From Aphelocoma coerulescens (Eukaryota; Chordata; Aves; Passeriformes; Corvidae): DNA of 64,000 bases. Both the position numbers and the translations under genes were made by a program. Under the pieces are notes generated by a model. The model did not search any database. It was not told where the DNA came from and saw nothing but the letters and a program-made list of their open reading frames with translations. Below, piece by piece: positions 50,690 through 62,192 of the stretch. Within the stretch, counting starts at the first letter, position 1; each line of letters starts with the position of its first letter. The stretch covers positions 62,318,578-62,382,577 of the forward strand of contig NC_091014.1 of the NCBI RefSeq assembly GCF_041296385.1. Reading direction: 5' to 3'.

Positions 50690-51110
50690 TGCAGGAAAAA
50701 TTGAAAATACTTCCATTGCTTTTGCTAACACGTGTTTCAAAAAGACAGCGGGAATTAATAACAATAACAGCACGAATTGTGAGGCATGTTGTTCCTGTTG
50801 TTATTATTATTATCATTGCCTCATAAAATAGCACAGAGAATTCTAGTTTTGCAGTGAAAGTGAGAGCAAAATATTAGGTCACTGTTTAATAACTGACAGC
50901 TTGCCTGTCTAAGGAAGACTATAGAATAACAACAACCTGCAGACAGACTCTGTTCCTTGTAAATGATCCTTGTACTGTTTTAATTTGTAGTAAACCGTAG
51001 AATTGAAACTCCTTGGAATTCATTCCTCTGCAGCTGAAAATGTCAGCTTTTTTTACAAAACACGCAAGCAGATATATTTGGGATAGAAAAACAGCGCTGA
51101 ATTTGAAGTA
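50690..51110. other. Candidate conserved non-coding element with imperfect hairpin
   Basis: A clean non-repeat stretch. AATAACAATAACAG (50757-50770) pairs imperfectly with CTGTTGTTATTATT (50795-50808), with a 24-base loop. It holds SOX-like AACAAT words, a CACGTG E-box near 50730, and CpGs uncommon for the area (50749, 50773, 50996, 51062, 51093). This mix resembles vertebrate enhancer DNA. Conservation cannot be judged from one sequence, so this is only a pointer. Confidence 0.25.
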
Positions 51111-51214
51111 TTAAATGGTAAAAAGTTATTTTTGAAAATTCTGTAATATGGTTTTGAGTTATTTTTCCTATTTTTGCAGCAATTTTCTTCAACTGTACTT
51201 TAAAAAAAATTTAT

Positions 51215-51300
51215 ACAATGTTTATGGGGGCCTGTCCTCTGTACATCAGGCACTGTGCAAACACATGATGAGAAAGAGTACCTTCACCAAGATGCTTTCA
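51215..51300. repeat. Old amniote interspersed-repeat relic
   Basis: The segment with GGGGCCTGTCC, then CAGGCACTGTGCAAACACATGATGAGAAAGAG, then a CCAAGATGCTTTCAGTC-like end, follows the widespread reptile-bird pattern in which 'ggcgctgtacaaacacat' is followed by 'agacagtccctgcccc' and 'aagagcttacaatctaa'. I recognise the pattern but am unsure whether it belongs to a MIR-type SINE or a CR1/L3-type LINE end. It is decayed and short. Confidence 0.4.
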
Positions 51301-54300
51301 GTCCCACCTGGAATTTCTGAAAAGAGTTGGCTTCTACATCCCACAGCTATTCAGTAGCTCCTCTCATCATTTTGTTTAAACCCCTTGGGAAAGTTCACCT
51401 GAGATTTTTATCAAAGAGGGATAAAGAAAGGAAACATAACAGGTTGGGAGTTGAGGTAAATGTACCTGATTGCAAGATGCTCTTTAACACCAAGGACATT
51501 TAACTGCATGTCAGTGTGATGTCCTTGTAGCTTAGGGAGATTTAAGGTGCTGTATCCAGAAGCAGTTCTCTCTCCTCATTTTAAGATATGCAGCTTCATC
51601 TATTACTGTTCTTCTTTGGAGTAGCAGAGTGGTTTTGAAGCAAGCTGCCTGGTTTGAACAAACCACATCCAGAAGCTCCACTTTCAGTCCACAAAATGCA
51701 GCCCACTCCCACAGGCACAGGAGAGTCCAGAACATTTCTTTTGCCACCACACAGGTTCCTTTTCATCCTCTTTCTTCGTGCAAGTAATCATACTAGAAAC
51801 ATTTCCTAAGCAGAATAGTTCCTTTCAGAGACCATGCTGGTTGAATCTCATGTGAATTGTTTAAAATTACATAGAAAATGAAACAAGTCAAATTTCTTCT
51901 TTCCAGGACAAAATGTGAAGGAATATAAAGGAACAAAGCAAGACAAGTCATCTTACCTAATATATTTTAGTGGTTATATTTTCTTAAATGACATATAATG
52001 TCATTTAATCTAATACCTTAACAGTGAGAAAAAAATTGTTTACAAAACAGTTTCTTCTTTGTATTTTCTTTTAATATTTTCCAGAGGGTTTTTTTGGTGG
52101 CATTTATGATATCATTAAGTGAGAATAGTATTTCCTGAAATTAAATAACCATTCCTGCCATTTTATAGATAATTTTGTACTATTCTATTATGTTCCGTGT
52201 GTCTTAGCTATTGCCAATTAAAATGAATAGAAGTGGCTTTGCGTAGTAAGCAGACAATTAACAAAAATCATATCAGAGGCTATTTTATATTCTGGATCCC
52301 AAGTGCTTTATATTCAGGAGTTACTTTATCACTGAAATGGATTGACCCAGTTGCAGAACAGTGGGGAGCCAGAGACAGGGACAAGGGATACTGAGTAGTT
52401 GTAATGTTCCTGTCAGAAAGGTCTAACCCAAAACTCCCTTGGACTCTACCCTGCATTTCAAACATCTGTAAAAATGCACACGTGTATAGTATTTTCCCCT
52501 ACATCCAGGGAATCAGAAAAACCTGTCTCTATTTAATCTAACCTATTCTTCCTGAATAGGTTTTTGGCTGTGTAGCTTTGTAGCTAAATTCTCTGTCTTT
52601 TACTGCAGAGCTGGAGGTTTGAAGCCCAAGAGGTTTTAGTTTATTAGGAATGCCTCATATCTATTATTCGTGCAATTTCAAACAGATACATTTTCCACAG
52701 ATAATTAAATTTGGCATCCAAGGGTACTCACCACATTTAACAAATAAATTTAATCTTTCTTTTATTTAAGCACATACTCATTATAGTTATAAGTACATGG
52801 AATTTTAAGAAAAAATAAACAATACATTTCTGCTTTGAATCACGCACATCTGTATGAACAACAATTACAGAGGTCAACAAAGGAAGCTGGCTGGACACAC
52901 ACAAACAAGCAGCTAACAGATATTTTGTATGGCTCAGAAGGAAGCAGGAACTTTCTCAATTTGAGAGGAAAAACCCAACTCTTCTCCTGTAAAATGCTAC
53001 ACATATCTCACTTGTCAGAGAGCTAATACAAACCCCCCAGTCACATTGATGGAAAACTTTAACTGGCATTCAAAGGCCTTTAAATGAGGCCTTAAATCTC
53101 CTCATGTAGGCCACTAAAAGTCTCCCATCAATCAGTTTGTGACTGTGAGCTTGTTTATCCCTTCCTGTTGTGTTCCTGTGTGAACAACCAGCTTTAATGC
53201 TACTGAGAAACTAATTAGACCATCATTCTTTACCCAGCAGCAGGACTGGAACCTGAGAGTGAATAGGTCTGTGGCCAGAGGAGATGGACAGAGTCTGCTT
53301 GGAGTTGATGCCTCCCGCAAAGAGTAACGTTTTCCTCACTCTTTGCTGCAATCCATCTGTCACAAGAGAAAGGGGCAAAGAAGAAGAGTTCAGTATAGTG
53401 AGTTTTGAGCAAATTAGCTCTAAACCAGGCCAGATGATAAGGAAAGTGAATGTGTTCCTGGTCTGGAGTCAGCCCAGGCCCAAAGTCCAGGTTGGCTGTA
53501 GTGGCCAAGGCAGTATTTTGCTGCTTTTGCCCTGTTTAACCATATTTGCCATTGTCCCGAAGGAGTGAGAGAAAGTGTCTTTGTTCTTCACCACTGTCTG
53601 CAGATATTAGGTCACTTTGTGCTGTGGAGCAGGTGTCCAGCATCCTGGAGAACCCATCAGGAACCATAAAATATTTAGATCTGTTCTCACTTATGCCAAG
53701 CCTTATCTTCAATTTCCAAATTCCCAGAGTGACAAGAAGTAACTATGTACAGTCCTATTGCAGGCAGCTTTATCTGACACAATTCAAAGACGTGGAGAGA
53801 TGCAGAGTGTCAGTTTACCTATATCCAATACTGCTGTGCATGCCATACCCACTTAGCAAGCTATTGCTGTTTTGAAAACATATTGATTTCATCCCTCCTT
53901 CAAAGACAGCAGAGAGATTATAAGCACCAAAGGTTTTGTGGGACTTTACATCTCCTGCAGGTGAAATCCCTCTCCCCAAAGAGAGGGCCTTACATCACAG
54001 AGCATTGTATCCCCAAAACAGGGAGCTGAAGGTGTTTGTTCTTGGATTTAGGCATGGCAGAGACAACAGTTAAATAATATAGGTTATGGGCTTTACAAAT
54101 GTCCTATCATTTTCATTCACTTTAATTCTGCTACAATACAAGAGTTCCTCCAAATCTGTCCTTCGAAAGGCATATTCACAGATTCTAGAAAGTTCACAAG
54201 CACAGAGAAGGAGAGTCATTTTTACAGGAAAATACTCAATATCATGGTGCACAGCTTGGTATGTGGGGACCCCAAATCTGAGCAGTGAAAGGCAGCTCAT

Positions 54301-55084
54301 CTCACTGCTCTGTGTCTTGGCTTTCCCACTCTCCACACATGGACAGGAGAGCCAAACTTACCCTTTTTCACGCCACTTTGGGATCTCCTGGTAACAAATG
54401 CTGCAAAATAACTAGAATTTGTCAAGGATCTTAGTAGTCACCCTGCTGTGACACGGTGCTGCTCTCTGTTGTTCCCCATGCCAGTGATGTCCCTTGTAAC
54501 ATATGTCCCTTAGGTGTTCAGACTTCTATAAAAGCAAGTGTCTTTAACCTCTAAGTACAGCCTGTAATGATATGGGCTGTCTTGAAAGCAGAGTTAGGGA
54601 ATTCATGATTTGTCAAACCACAATCAGTTCACTGTATAACCTTAGTCCTTGAAAGTCCACTTAAGAAAAAAATCCCTTATGTTTTACCTAAAATGTAAGC
54701 TTTTTGTAGTCCAGTAGTCTTCAGGTGATATGCACAAAAGTGAAAGACATAGGAAAACGAACCTGTGGTTGCATTATGGTTCTTTTTGCTCCTTCCTATG
54801 ATGTTTGGGTACATTGGCCAGTTTCAAAATAAATATAGTAAGAAAGTAAAGACCTCTGAAAGTTTTGTGAATGAAAAAAAAAATATTGAAGACCTTTCTC
54901 AGCTTAAATTAGGCGTTAATGAATCTACTTCATGATATGGATACACCAGTTTTAAATTTGTGGCATCATAGTACAAACATGAGACAAGCAGTATCACTTT
55001 ATCACCCCTCATCACCTTATCCTTTATATCAGCCTGGAAACTGCATCTCAGTTGACTGTCAGCTGACAGACCTCATAAACATAA
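51301..55084. other. Intergenic or intronic, nothing recognised
   Basis: Unique AT-rich DNA with short overlapping frames, the longest 109 codons at 53546-53875 on the plus strand. That frame lacks a known motif. A word at 53073-53093 (AAGGCCTTTAAATGAGGCCTT) is a small imperfect palindrome. No exon supported. Confidence 0.5.
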
Positions 55085-55272
55085 TGGAGGCAACCTTGGA
55101 TGAGTCACTTTACTTCTTTTTTCATTTAAAAAACTGGTATAATAATAATAATAATGATGATCTAATATGTATTTCACAGGGGCAAGTAGCTTAATTGTTT
55201 ATGAAGTACTTCTAGATGAGGCCTGATGATGAAAGCACTGTGCAAGTGCAAAGTATTATTATTTTTTATTAT
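55085..55272 (+). mobile_element. Ancient MIR-type (CORE-SINE) relic
   Basis: The order of segments follows the MIR family as found in reptiles and birds. CCTTGGATGAGTCACTTTACTTC corresponds to the 'cttgggcaagtcacttaactt' part. TTTCATTTAAAAAACTGG then ATAATAATAA corresponds to 'cctcatctgtaaaatgggg' and 'ataataata'. TTTCACAGGGGCAAGTAGCTTAATTGTTTATGAAG corresponds to 'ctcacaggggtgttgtgaggcttaattgtttaatg'. The end, GTGCAAGTGCAAAGTATTATTATT, corresponds to the terminal part. The tRNA-derived head is not visible. Such copies predate the bird radiation. The (AAT)n run at 55139-55157 is part of the element. Confidence 0.6.
55139..55157. repeat. (ATA)n run inside the MIR relic
   Basis: Six ATA/AAT units followed by GATGATG. 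This is the normal position for a variable run in MIR copies. Confidence 0.85.
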
Positions 55273-58200
55273 AGTTTACAGCTACATAATTGATGAAATA
55301 GTCCAAACCTAATCCCACACAGACTCATTTCTGCATTATAAACCCTGATTATCCTCATGCACAGACAGCTGATACTTGACTTGTCCTGATGACATTAACT
55401 GCATCAATAGTCTCTTTTTTGTTGCTATTTCTATGTTCCAGATGCAGACCTACTCCTCCATTATCCTTTTTGTCTTTAAATTCAAATTATTTGCTCTAGT
55501 CACTAATGAATGCCAGCAAAACCTGGCTTTGGTATTAAATAACATCTTTAGGTGGCAGCTATCATTCTTTAATGATTTAAATTGCTTGGGCCCATAAAAG
55601 TCATTTAAGCTTTCCTGAAATCTATGGGTTGATGCCAACACAAAGCACCTGGAGAGTCCAGGCACCTTCATTTTTACCATGGTCTCTGCATGGGGAAGAG
55701 TGGCCACACTTTAGCTGGGGAAGAGAGGATAGAGGCAGTGGACAAGGCAAATAAATCCCTGTAAAGTTCCTGAAGCCGAAGCAACGGAGGAGAGTGAGTT
55801 AAGGGGCCAGGCCATTAACAGCAGATAATGGAGTCCTGGTCAGATCCTTTACATGATTTCTTCCCATTTATTTGTCAGACTCCAGAATGCTGACAGTGCC
55901 AACTAATACCTTAGGACTGTCAGATTGTTGTTGGATTCCCTCTTTGCCATATGGGCAAAGAAAATGTTTTTATTGTTACACTGAGATTTTAGTTTGTCAA
56001 GCCTCTTACAGATTTATCACGTTTGGCACTCTCACTTCCCAGAAGTTTTGTGGAGAATAGTAGCAGACATCTCTGAGGCCCTGACCCACAAACACCTAAC
56101 ATCCAGATCCTTATTCCTTCCATGAACCAGAATGACTGGATTTCATCTCTGTTGGTAGGATGACAGGAAGAGTAGGAAACGTGATGCCAAAAGCTGACAG
56201 TCCTTCATGAGCTAAAGAAAGGTTTCTGTTCAGAAGAAAACTGTGGAATGAAGTGCACCAAACCCTGGATTTAAATCAGCTAAGATAAGCCCAGAACTGA
56301 GCCTTTTCCTCTGTATGAATCTAACAACCTGCTTGGAAATTGTGAAATAGAGTTCAGAATCCCTAATTCAGAGCTCACAGACCAGTCATACAAATGCCTT
56401 GTCTGGGGACACGTAAGAAGGGCTTTTTCAAGAGAAAGAAGGGTATGGAGAAAGATAGAAAATGACAGACTAATCAGGGTTGTGAGGAAAGCAAACTTGA
56501 ATGCAGAGAGTAATAGAATTAAAGCTCTTCTTGACCTTTTATCCAGTTTGCTTTCACACTGAAGAGCTCTTAAAGAGATTTATCTTAAGACAGTGGCAAA
56601 CAAAAATCTGCAAAGAAACTCCCAAGTGGCAAACTGAGTTCCTGACCTGTGTCTGGTGTCTTTGCTGGCTTATAGATTCCAGTTGCTCTGTGTGAGCCTA
56701 GAGCCATACAAGGATATCACAGAAAATACAAACCATTAACAGGAGACATTGTCAGGCATGTTGATGTTGTCTTCCAGCAGAAAGGAAGACTGGAAGGTGC
56801 TACTGCAATGCCAAATCCCTTCTTTGTTGGTGCACCTGTAAGAGAAGTCAGATTTTTCAGTAAAATAAGACTTCCTCTTCTTCCTGAACGCAACAATGAG
56901 GTCTCACGATGGGAATCAGTGCTGCTGGGTGGGTCTTATGTCAATGGGCCTACTGCAGGACTGTGTTGGGTATGGAGATAGGCAAGCCCAGGTTTCACAG
57001 GACAGAAAATTAAAGAGTGTTACAAGAGCCTCTGGGTATCCTGTTTATTTAGAGATTCTAAAAGAGAGTCTGAGTGTTGACAGCACCCCTACTGTGACTG
57101 AGGGTAAGTTTCTTTAAGGGTTACAAGAATTTATAAATAATCTTTCCCCTACCACTTCTCTGTGTGAGGAAAAAATTATCCTCTTGCTGAAAATACACAA
57201 ACAAATGAAGTTTTGCGGTTTTAGGAATGACAATGTCACAGATTTTTACAGTCAAGTGTGGGTAATCACAGTGTTTGAGTTTGCTTGCTTTATTTTTTTT
57301 TCCTTCAAAACCCTTCATGTCTGTTTAATTTGTCTCAGGTTTTACCTGGGGTCTCGTTACACCGATTTACAATTTTCCTGGTGCCCTGTGTTCTCAGTAT
57401 TTCAGGGGCTCTTGGGAACTTCATTTGTGCTGTCCAAACGTTGACTGAAAGGGAGTGACAAAGGAAAAGATGGTTCTTTGTAATCTCTAATGGCAAACAG
57501 TCCTGACACCCTGAGAGACCCACAAACCTGACTGAAGAAAAAAAAGTCAGGATACACAGACTGTCATCCTCAGCACTAACAGTGTAAAAGGGGACAGGGG
57601 CTTGCTAGGGGAGCTTAACTAGCTTGTTTCCATGGCAGCAAGTTTGCAAATGTATAACTAGCTACAACCCTTGTTAAGAAGAACTTATTAACATAGATCT
57701 GTCCTGAAATCAGGAGAGGTACCAAAAGGTAATGGCTCACAGAGCAATTCTAACTGCAGAATTACATTTCCCATTTCCTGTATCCTCTTGCCCTTTTCAC
57801 TGTACAGATCTCCTGCCAATCTCGTAAATACTCAATTCTTTCAAAGTAAAGGAGATGTAGAAAAGGCTACATACAGATGTGTGCTACACATCTGCTAGGT
57901 GGAAAAACTGAGAGCCTGAAGAATGCATGATAAATCTTTCTCCATTCTGTACACTCTCATAGACAAAAGGATTTAAACCAAGTGGCACTAAATGTTCCTT
58001 TTTTCTAAAAATGCTAGGAAATCAAATACAATCTTAATTTTACAATCATGTCTATATGTACCCCTTCCTTATTTTTTGTTTTCTTGTCTTGCTCTTCCTT
58101 AGCAGAGTTGGTAAATGTTTACATTCTCATAATCCTCTGATGCTTTTCAAAGTAGATTCCACTTCATTATCCCCAAGTTATGGTATCATAGAGAAATGCC

Positions 58201-58986
58201 ATATAAATGGTGGTCTTCCAGTATTCATGTACCAAACCGAAAGTTAAAAGTTAGAACAAGAATGCAGCCAAGAGATTTGGACTACGTATCTCTTACTCTG
58301 CTTCATCTGTCCCTGCCTTGGCTTTCCCTACAGAAGAGGATGTGTTGCCTTGCAGAAAGATGTGGGCAGACCCAAGGTTATATGCTAGAGTAGCTGAGGC
58401 CTTGCAAGCTGGGCAGTTGCAAGGAAGTGTTGAGGTTAATGGCCAAAGCAAACTTCAGTCTTGCCCCTGGAGGGAGAGAGTCTGACCTGATAGCTCAGAT
58501 TCAAAAAGCTCCTCCAGAAAAGCACAGAAAACTTTCCAGTGGCACAGGTAGATCCCTTTTTGCTCTTGCACATGTTCATTTGATACCTTCTGCCAGCGTT
58601 GTCAGTCAGTTGCAGCCAGAGGAAAAAATAGCTTTGTGCATACTGTAGTTGATGGAGAGAATATCTTCTGTCAGGGTTCCTTGTTCCAGTCTCAGCACGA
58701 ATCTTTACTTTCTGCTTTATTTGTACAGGGAACTCCCCTTGGCATCAAAAGGGCTCTCTCTCCAGAGAGAGCACTCCTATAGCAGTTGTGGAAGAAGCAG
58801 CTGGGTCTTATAGAATTGTAATTGTATAATGAATATGGGAGCTGTTTTGCTTCTGCAGGATACTGTGCTAAGCTTTTAGTCCTCTGGCAATCCAGCTGTG
58901 GAGCTCCACCCTTCACTATCTAGTCTGTGGGCTGATTTTTGTCCCTTAGGAAGACAATCAGTCAGTCTTGATCCAGATTTGTTGGG
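55273..58986. other. Intergenic or intronic, nothing recognised
   Basis: Short frames only. A stretch at 58125-58200 (CTCATAATCCTCTGATG...CATTATCCCCAAG...GAGAAATG) weakly resembles the reverse complement of a MIR tail, but is too decayed for a call. No exon or RNA gene recognised. Confidence 0.45.
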
Positions 58987-59085
58987 TTTCTTTTCTTTTC
59001 TTTTCTTTTCTTTTCTTTTCTTTTCTTTTCTTTTCTTTTCTTTTCTTTTCTTTTCTTTTCTTTTCTTTTCTTTTCTTTTCTTTTC

Positions 59086-59116
<31 letters not shown>

Positions 59117-59706
59117 CTTTTCTTTTCTTTTCTTTTCTTTTCTTTTCTTTTCTTTTCTCTTCTTTTCTTTTCTCTTCTTTTCTTTTCTTTTCCTTTTTTC
59201 TTTTCTTTTCTTTTCTTTTCTTTTCTTTTCTTTTCTTTTCTTTTCTTTTCTTTTCTTTTCTTTTCTTTTCTCTTCTCTTCTCTTCTCTTCTCTTCTCTTC
59301 TCTTCTTTTCTCTTCTTTTCTCTTCTTTTCTCTTCTTTTCCTTTCCTTTCTCTTCTTTTCCTTTCCTTTCCTTTCTTCTTTTCTTTTCTTTTCTTTTCTT
59401 TTCTTTTCTTTTCTTTTCTTTTCTTTTCTTTTCTTTTCTTTTCTTTTCTTTTCTTTTCTTTTCTTTTCTTTTCTTTTCTCTTCTCTTCTCTTCTCTTCTC
59501 TTCTTTTCTCTTCTCTTCTTTTCTTTTCTCTTCTTTTCTCTTCTTTTCTCTTCTTTTCCTTTCCTTTCCTCTTTTCTTTTCTTTTCTTTTCTTTTCTTTT
59601 CTTTTCTTTTCTTTTCTTTTCTTTTCTTTTCTTTTCTTTTCTTTTCTTTTCTTTTCTTTTCTTTTCTTTTCTTTTCTTTTCTTTTCTTTTCTTTTCTTTT
59701 CTTTCT
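58987..59706. repeat. (TTTTC)n pentanucleotide array, 720 bp, all pyrimidine
   Basis: About 144 pentamer units. Every base on the plus strand is T or C as far as I can read. The array is not uniform. Two blocks, at about 59271-59378 and 59479-59572, each show the same order of variants: a run of TCTTC, then alternating TCTTC and TTTTC, then CTTTC units. They are separated by pure TTTTC, giving a higher-order repeat of about 208 bp. A weaker variant block lies at 59156-59200. Open frames of over 250 codons across it (Ser-Phe-Leu-Phe-Phe repeats) are artefacts. A purine/pyrimidine tract of this kind can adopt triplex (H-DNA) structure and expand. Confidence 0.97.
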
Positions 59707-62114
59707 GTATTAAAGTATGTGAATAGTTCCTGTTATTTCTGCAGAGAAGTATTTTGCAGCCTTGACTCCAGTGGTCATCACAGTATTCTTGTGAGCTCTA
59801 AGTTGTAGAATTTGTTCTAGAAGAGAGCCTAGTGGTGGTCATGTCGTGTCAGGAGGGAAGACTGCCCACCTTAAGTGACATGACATCAATGGACATCTTG
59901 ATGGACCTTTTGATGGCCCTTTCATCCTGTATCCTTTTTCTCTTGACTTCTGCCATGGTCAAGTCACCTGAGGTTGTAGGACTGTGTCCCTAATCCACAG
60001 CCACACAGAAGTACCCACTGTCTCGTTTCAAAATCCTGCAGAGGTCAGAAGATTTTCCTGGGGAATGTGACATGCAGGAGGAAGGAGCCAGTGGGACAGA
60101 CAGTCAGCAATATGCAGGACTTGCACAGCAGCATGGGGAGCTAGGACCAAGGCAGGTGCTACCCCATGGCAGCGAGCATCTGCTTGTTAAAGTCACAAAG
60201 AAAATTTATTGCAAAGAAGAGATTTGAACTTGTTTCTCCCAAGCCTCTGAGTTATTGCAAGAGGATAAGCACAGAAAATGCCCATGGACCTCAGTACTCA
60301 CTCGTTTCCAGGTGGGCCCCCTCCATGTCCCAGCGTGATAAAAAATATTGCAAGCTCTTCACAGGTGTGAGAAAACAGGTTTTCAGAGCTCTGCAGGGAA
60401 GTCCCTGCAGCCATTTCAGCCTGTTTCCTGAAGGCTGCCTTCATGGGAGAAGAGGTGTGTCAGAATTGGGCAATTTAGGCTCTTTGGCATTTTTCTCTAG
60501 GTGCCCCAGGCAGAGCACACCATTTTGCATGCAGTGCCATGTGGTGTCCCTGCAGTGGCACCTTCAAGGCTTAAGGAGGACTGTGTGGAACTCAGTGCCA
60601 CGTTGACTTGCTGGTTTCTGACTCACTGACAGCTTTAGCTACAACTTGGAGGGACATGAACCTTTCTGTGGACTATTGAAAAGTCTAGTGCAGGTCTTGA
60701 TATGTGTTTTCTGGAGACAAGCATACTGATACCCAGATGAAAATAAATCCATCAGAATTAAGAGAGCCAAGCAGAATTAAGAGTGGCTGGAAAAAGAAGA
60801 CCACAAATTTCCAGCATCTAAAATGCAATTACAGGACAGCATGCTTGCAAAAAATTGTTGGAGCAACCTAGTGAATCAGAGAATTGACAATGTTCTGTCT
60901 TCATTTCATTTTTTCTTAATATATAGAGACTTATATTATTAGGCAAAAAGACCTCTCTGTTTATAATGCTGGTTGCTTTTGTTCCCCTTCTCAGAAAAAG
61001 GAAACATTTGGAAAAATTAAATAACCTGATGATGTCTTGATTCAATATTTGCAGTGAACAGTCTGGGCTGATGGTACTTCTTGCAGAACAAAGAGGCAGA
61101 CAAAACACAATGAATACCCAGGATGGCTGAAACCCAAGGTATTTTGGACTCAGAAGCAGGAATAAGCTTTTAATTGGTGTTGAAAAATAAACTAGGCAAA
61201 GAAATAGAATAAATAATAAATATGTCTTGTGGCAGCACAGCAAGAGTCTTCTTGTTTGCTTGCTTCTAAAGATGGCCAGTACATCGTGTTCTTCCCACAC
61301 AAGTTCCAAACAACTTTGTTTGGACTGAGAAATTTAAATCCATGTTTCTAAAACAAATCTATCTAAATATTTTTATATTAACAGCAGCACAAGAAAACCC
61401 AGCCTGCCTGCACTTTCTACACAGCAGTGATGTGTTATTGTTATTGTTGCTATTAATTTCAGCTGCTATTATTGCTGGTGACAGCAGAAGACAGTCCACA
61501 GCCACTGCATCTCATCCTCTGCTGGAGGAGACCATCCCTGCTCCAGGCAGGCTGTAGCATATAGATAGGATAGAAAATATTATCCCCACAGTTCTGCAGA
61601 CCTCTAATGAAATGGTGACAGAACAATCTTACTGCAAACTCAAGAAACACATCTCAGGACCACAGTCCTAATAAACACACAACAGTATTTGTATGCAAGT
61701 CGAAATGACAGGTTTAGAACAGCTGCCTTTAGATATAAAAAAAAAACCAACAAAACCTTTGTAAACTTGGCCCAAAGCACTTAGGCTTCTTTAACAATTG
61801 AGAAAAAAATTTTAAAAAACAAAGGTCCCTTCGTCCTTCCACTGAAGAAGCCAAAAGGTGAGACTTAATCTAACTCTACAGTTTTTAGGGTCCCCTTAGA
61901 GTCCAAACTGTGTTCAGAAAGAAATGACATTTGCTGATCAACTACATTTTTAACACACAAAATGGCTACAGGAGCAACAGTGATGTAATTCTGTTGGTAT
62001 CGTGAAGTGGGGAGTGATGGAGTAAAAGTATCACTACATACCCAGGGGAGTATTTATCTCTTAGTTTTCCTGCCAGCCCATTTTCTCTCCAGTTATAGAA
62101 GTTCATCTCCTTCT
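59707..62114. other. Intergenic or intronic; two sizeable open frames, no match
   Basis: A 146-codon plus-strand frame (60166-60606) and a 163-codon minus-strand frame (60818-61309) are the longest outside the microsatellite. The first is Cys/Ser/Arg-mixed with no domain. The second is hydrophobic (Leu/Phe/Ile runs), a common product of A/T-rich antisense DNA. Neither has a recognisable family or supporting splice context, so I do not call genes. Confidence 0.45.
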
Positions 62115-62192
62115 TAATAAAATCAGTAAATTAAGAAGAATAGTAAATCAGTAAATCAGTAGATTAAAAGAGAAAATCAGTAAATTAAGAAC
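62115..62192. repeat. Imperfect local repeat of AATCAGTAAATTAAG
   Basis: AAAATCAGTAAATTAAGAA at 62119-62137 recurs at 62173-62191, and between them lie two shorter AGTAAATC units. A small degenerate tandem array. Confidence 0.75.

Noticed and set aside
58125..58200. Possible reverse-strand MIR tail
   Set aside because: Only CATTATCCCCA and a few flanking words fit; too decayed to separate from chance.
58898..59726. Open frames of 271 and 252 codons rich in Phe, Leu and Ser
   Set aside because: They are translations of the (TTTTC)n array, which has no stop codon in any plus-strand frame while it stays pure.
60215..60260. GAGATTTGAACTTG as an inverted tRNA-type B box of a SINE
   Set aside because: No A box at the right distance and no SINE body recognised.
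60166..60606. 146-codon plus-strand open frame
   Set aside because: No domain or family recognised. Could be checked by conservation, but not supportable from sequence alone.
60818..61309. 163-codon minus-strand open frame with hydrophobic segments
   Set aside because: No family resemblance, no splice or promoter context. Hydrophobic Phe/Leu/Ile runs are what AT-rich antisense DNA yields by chance.
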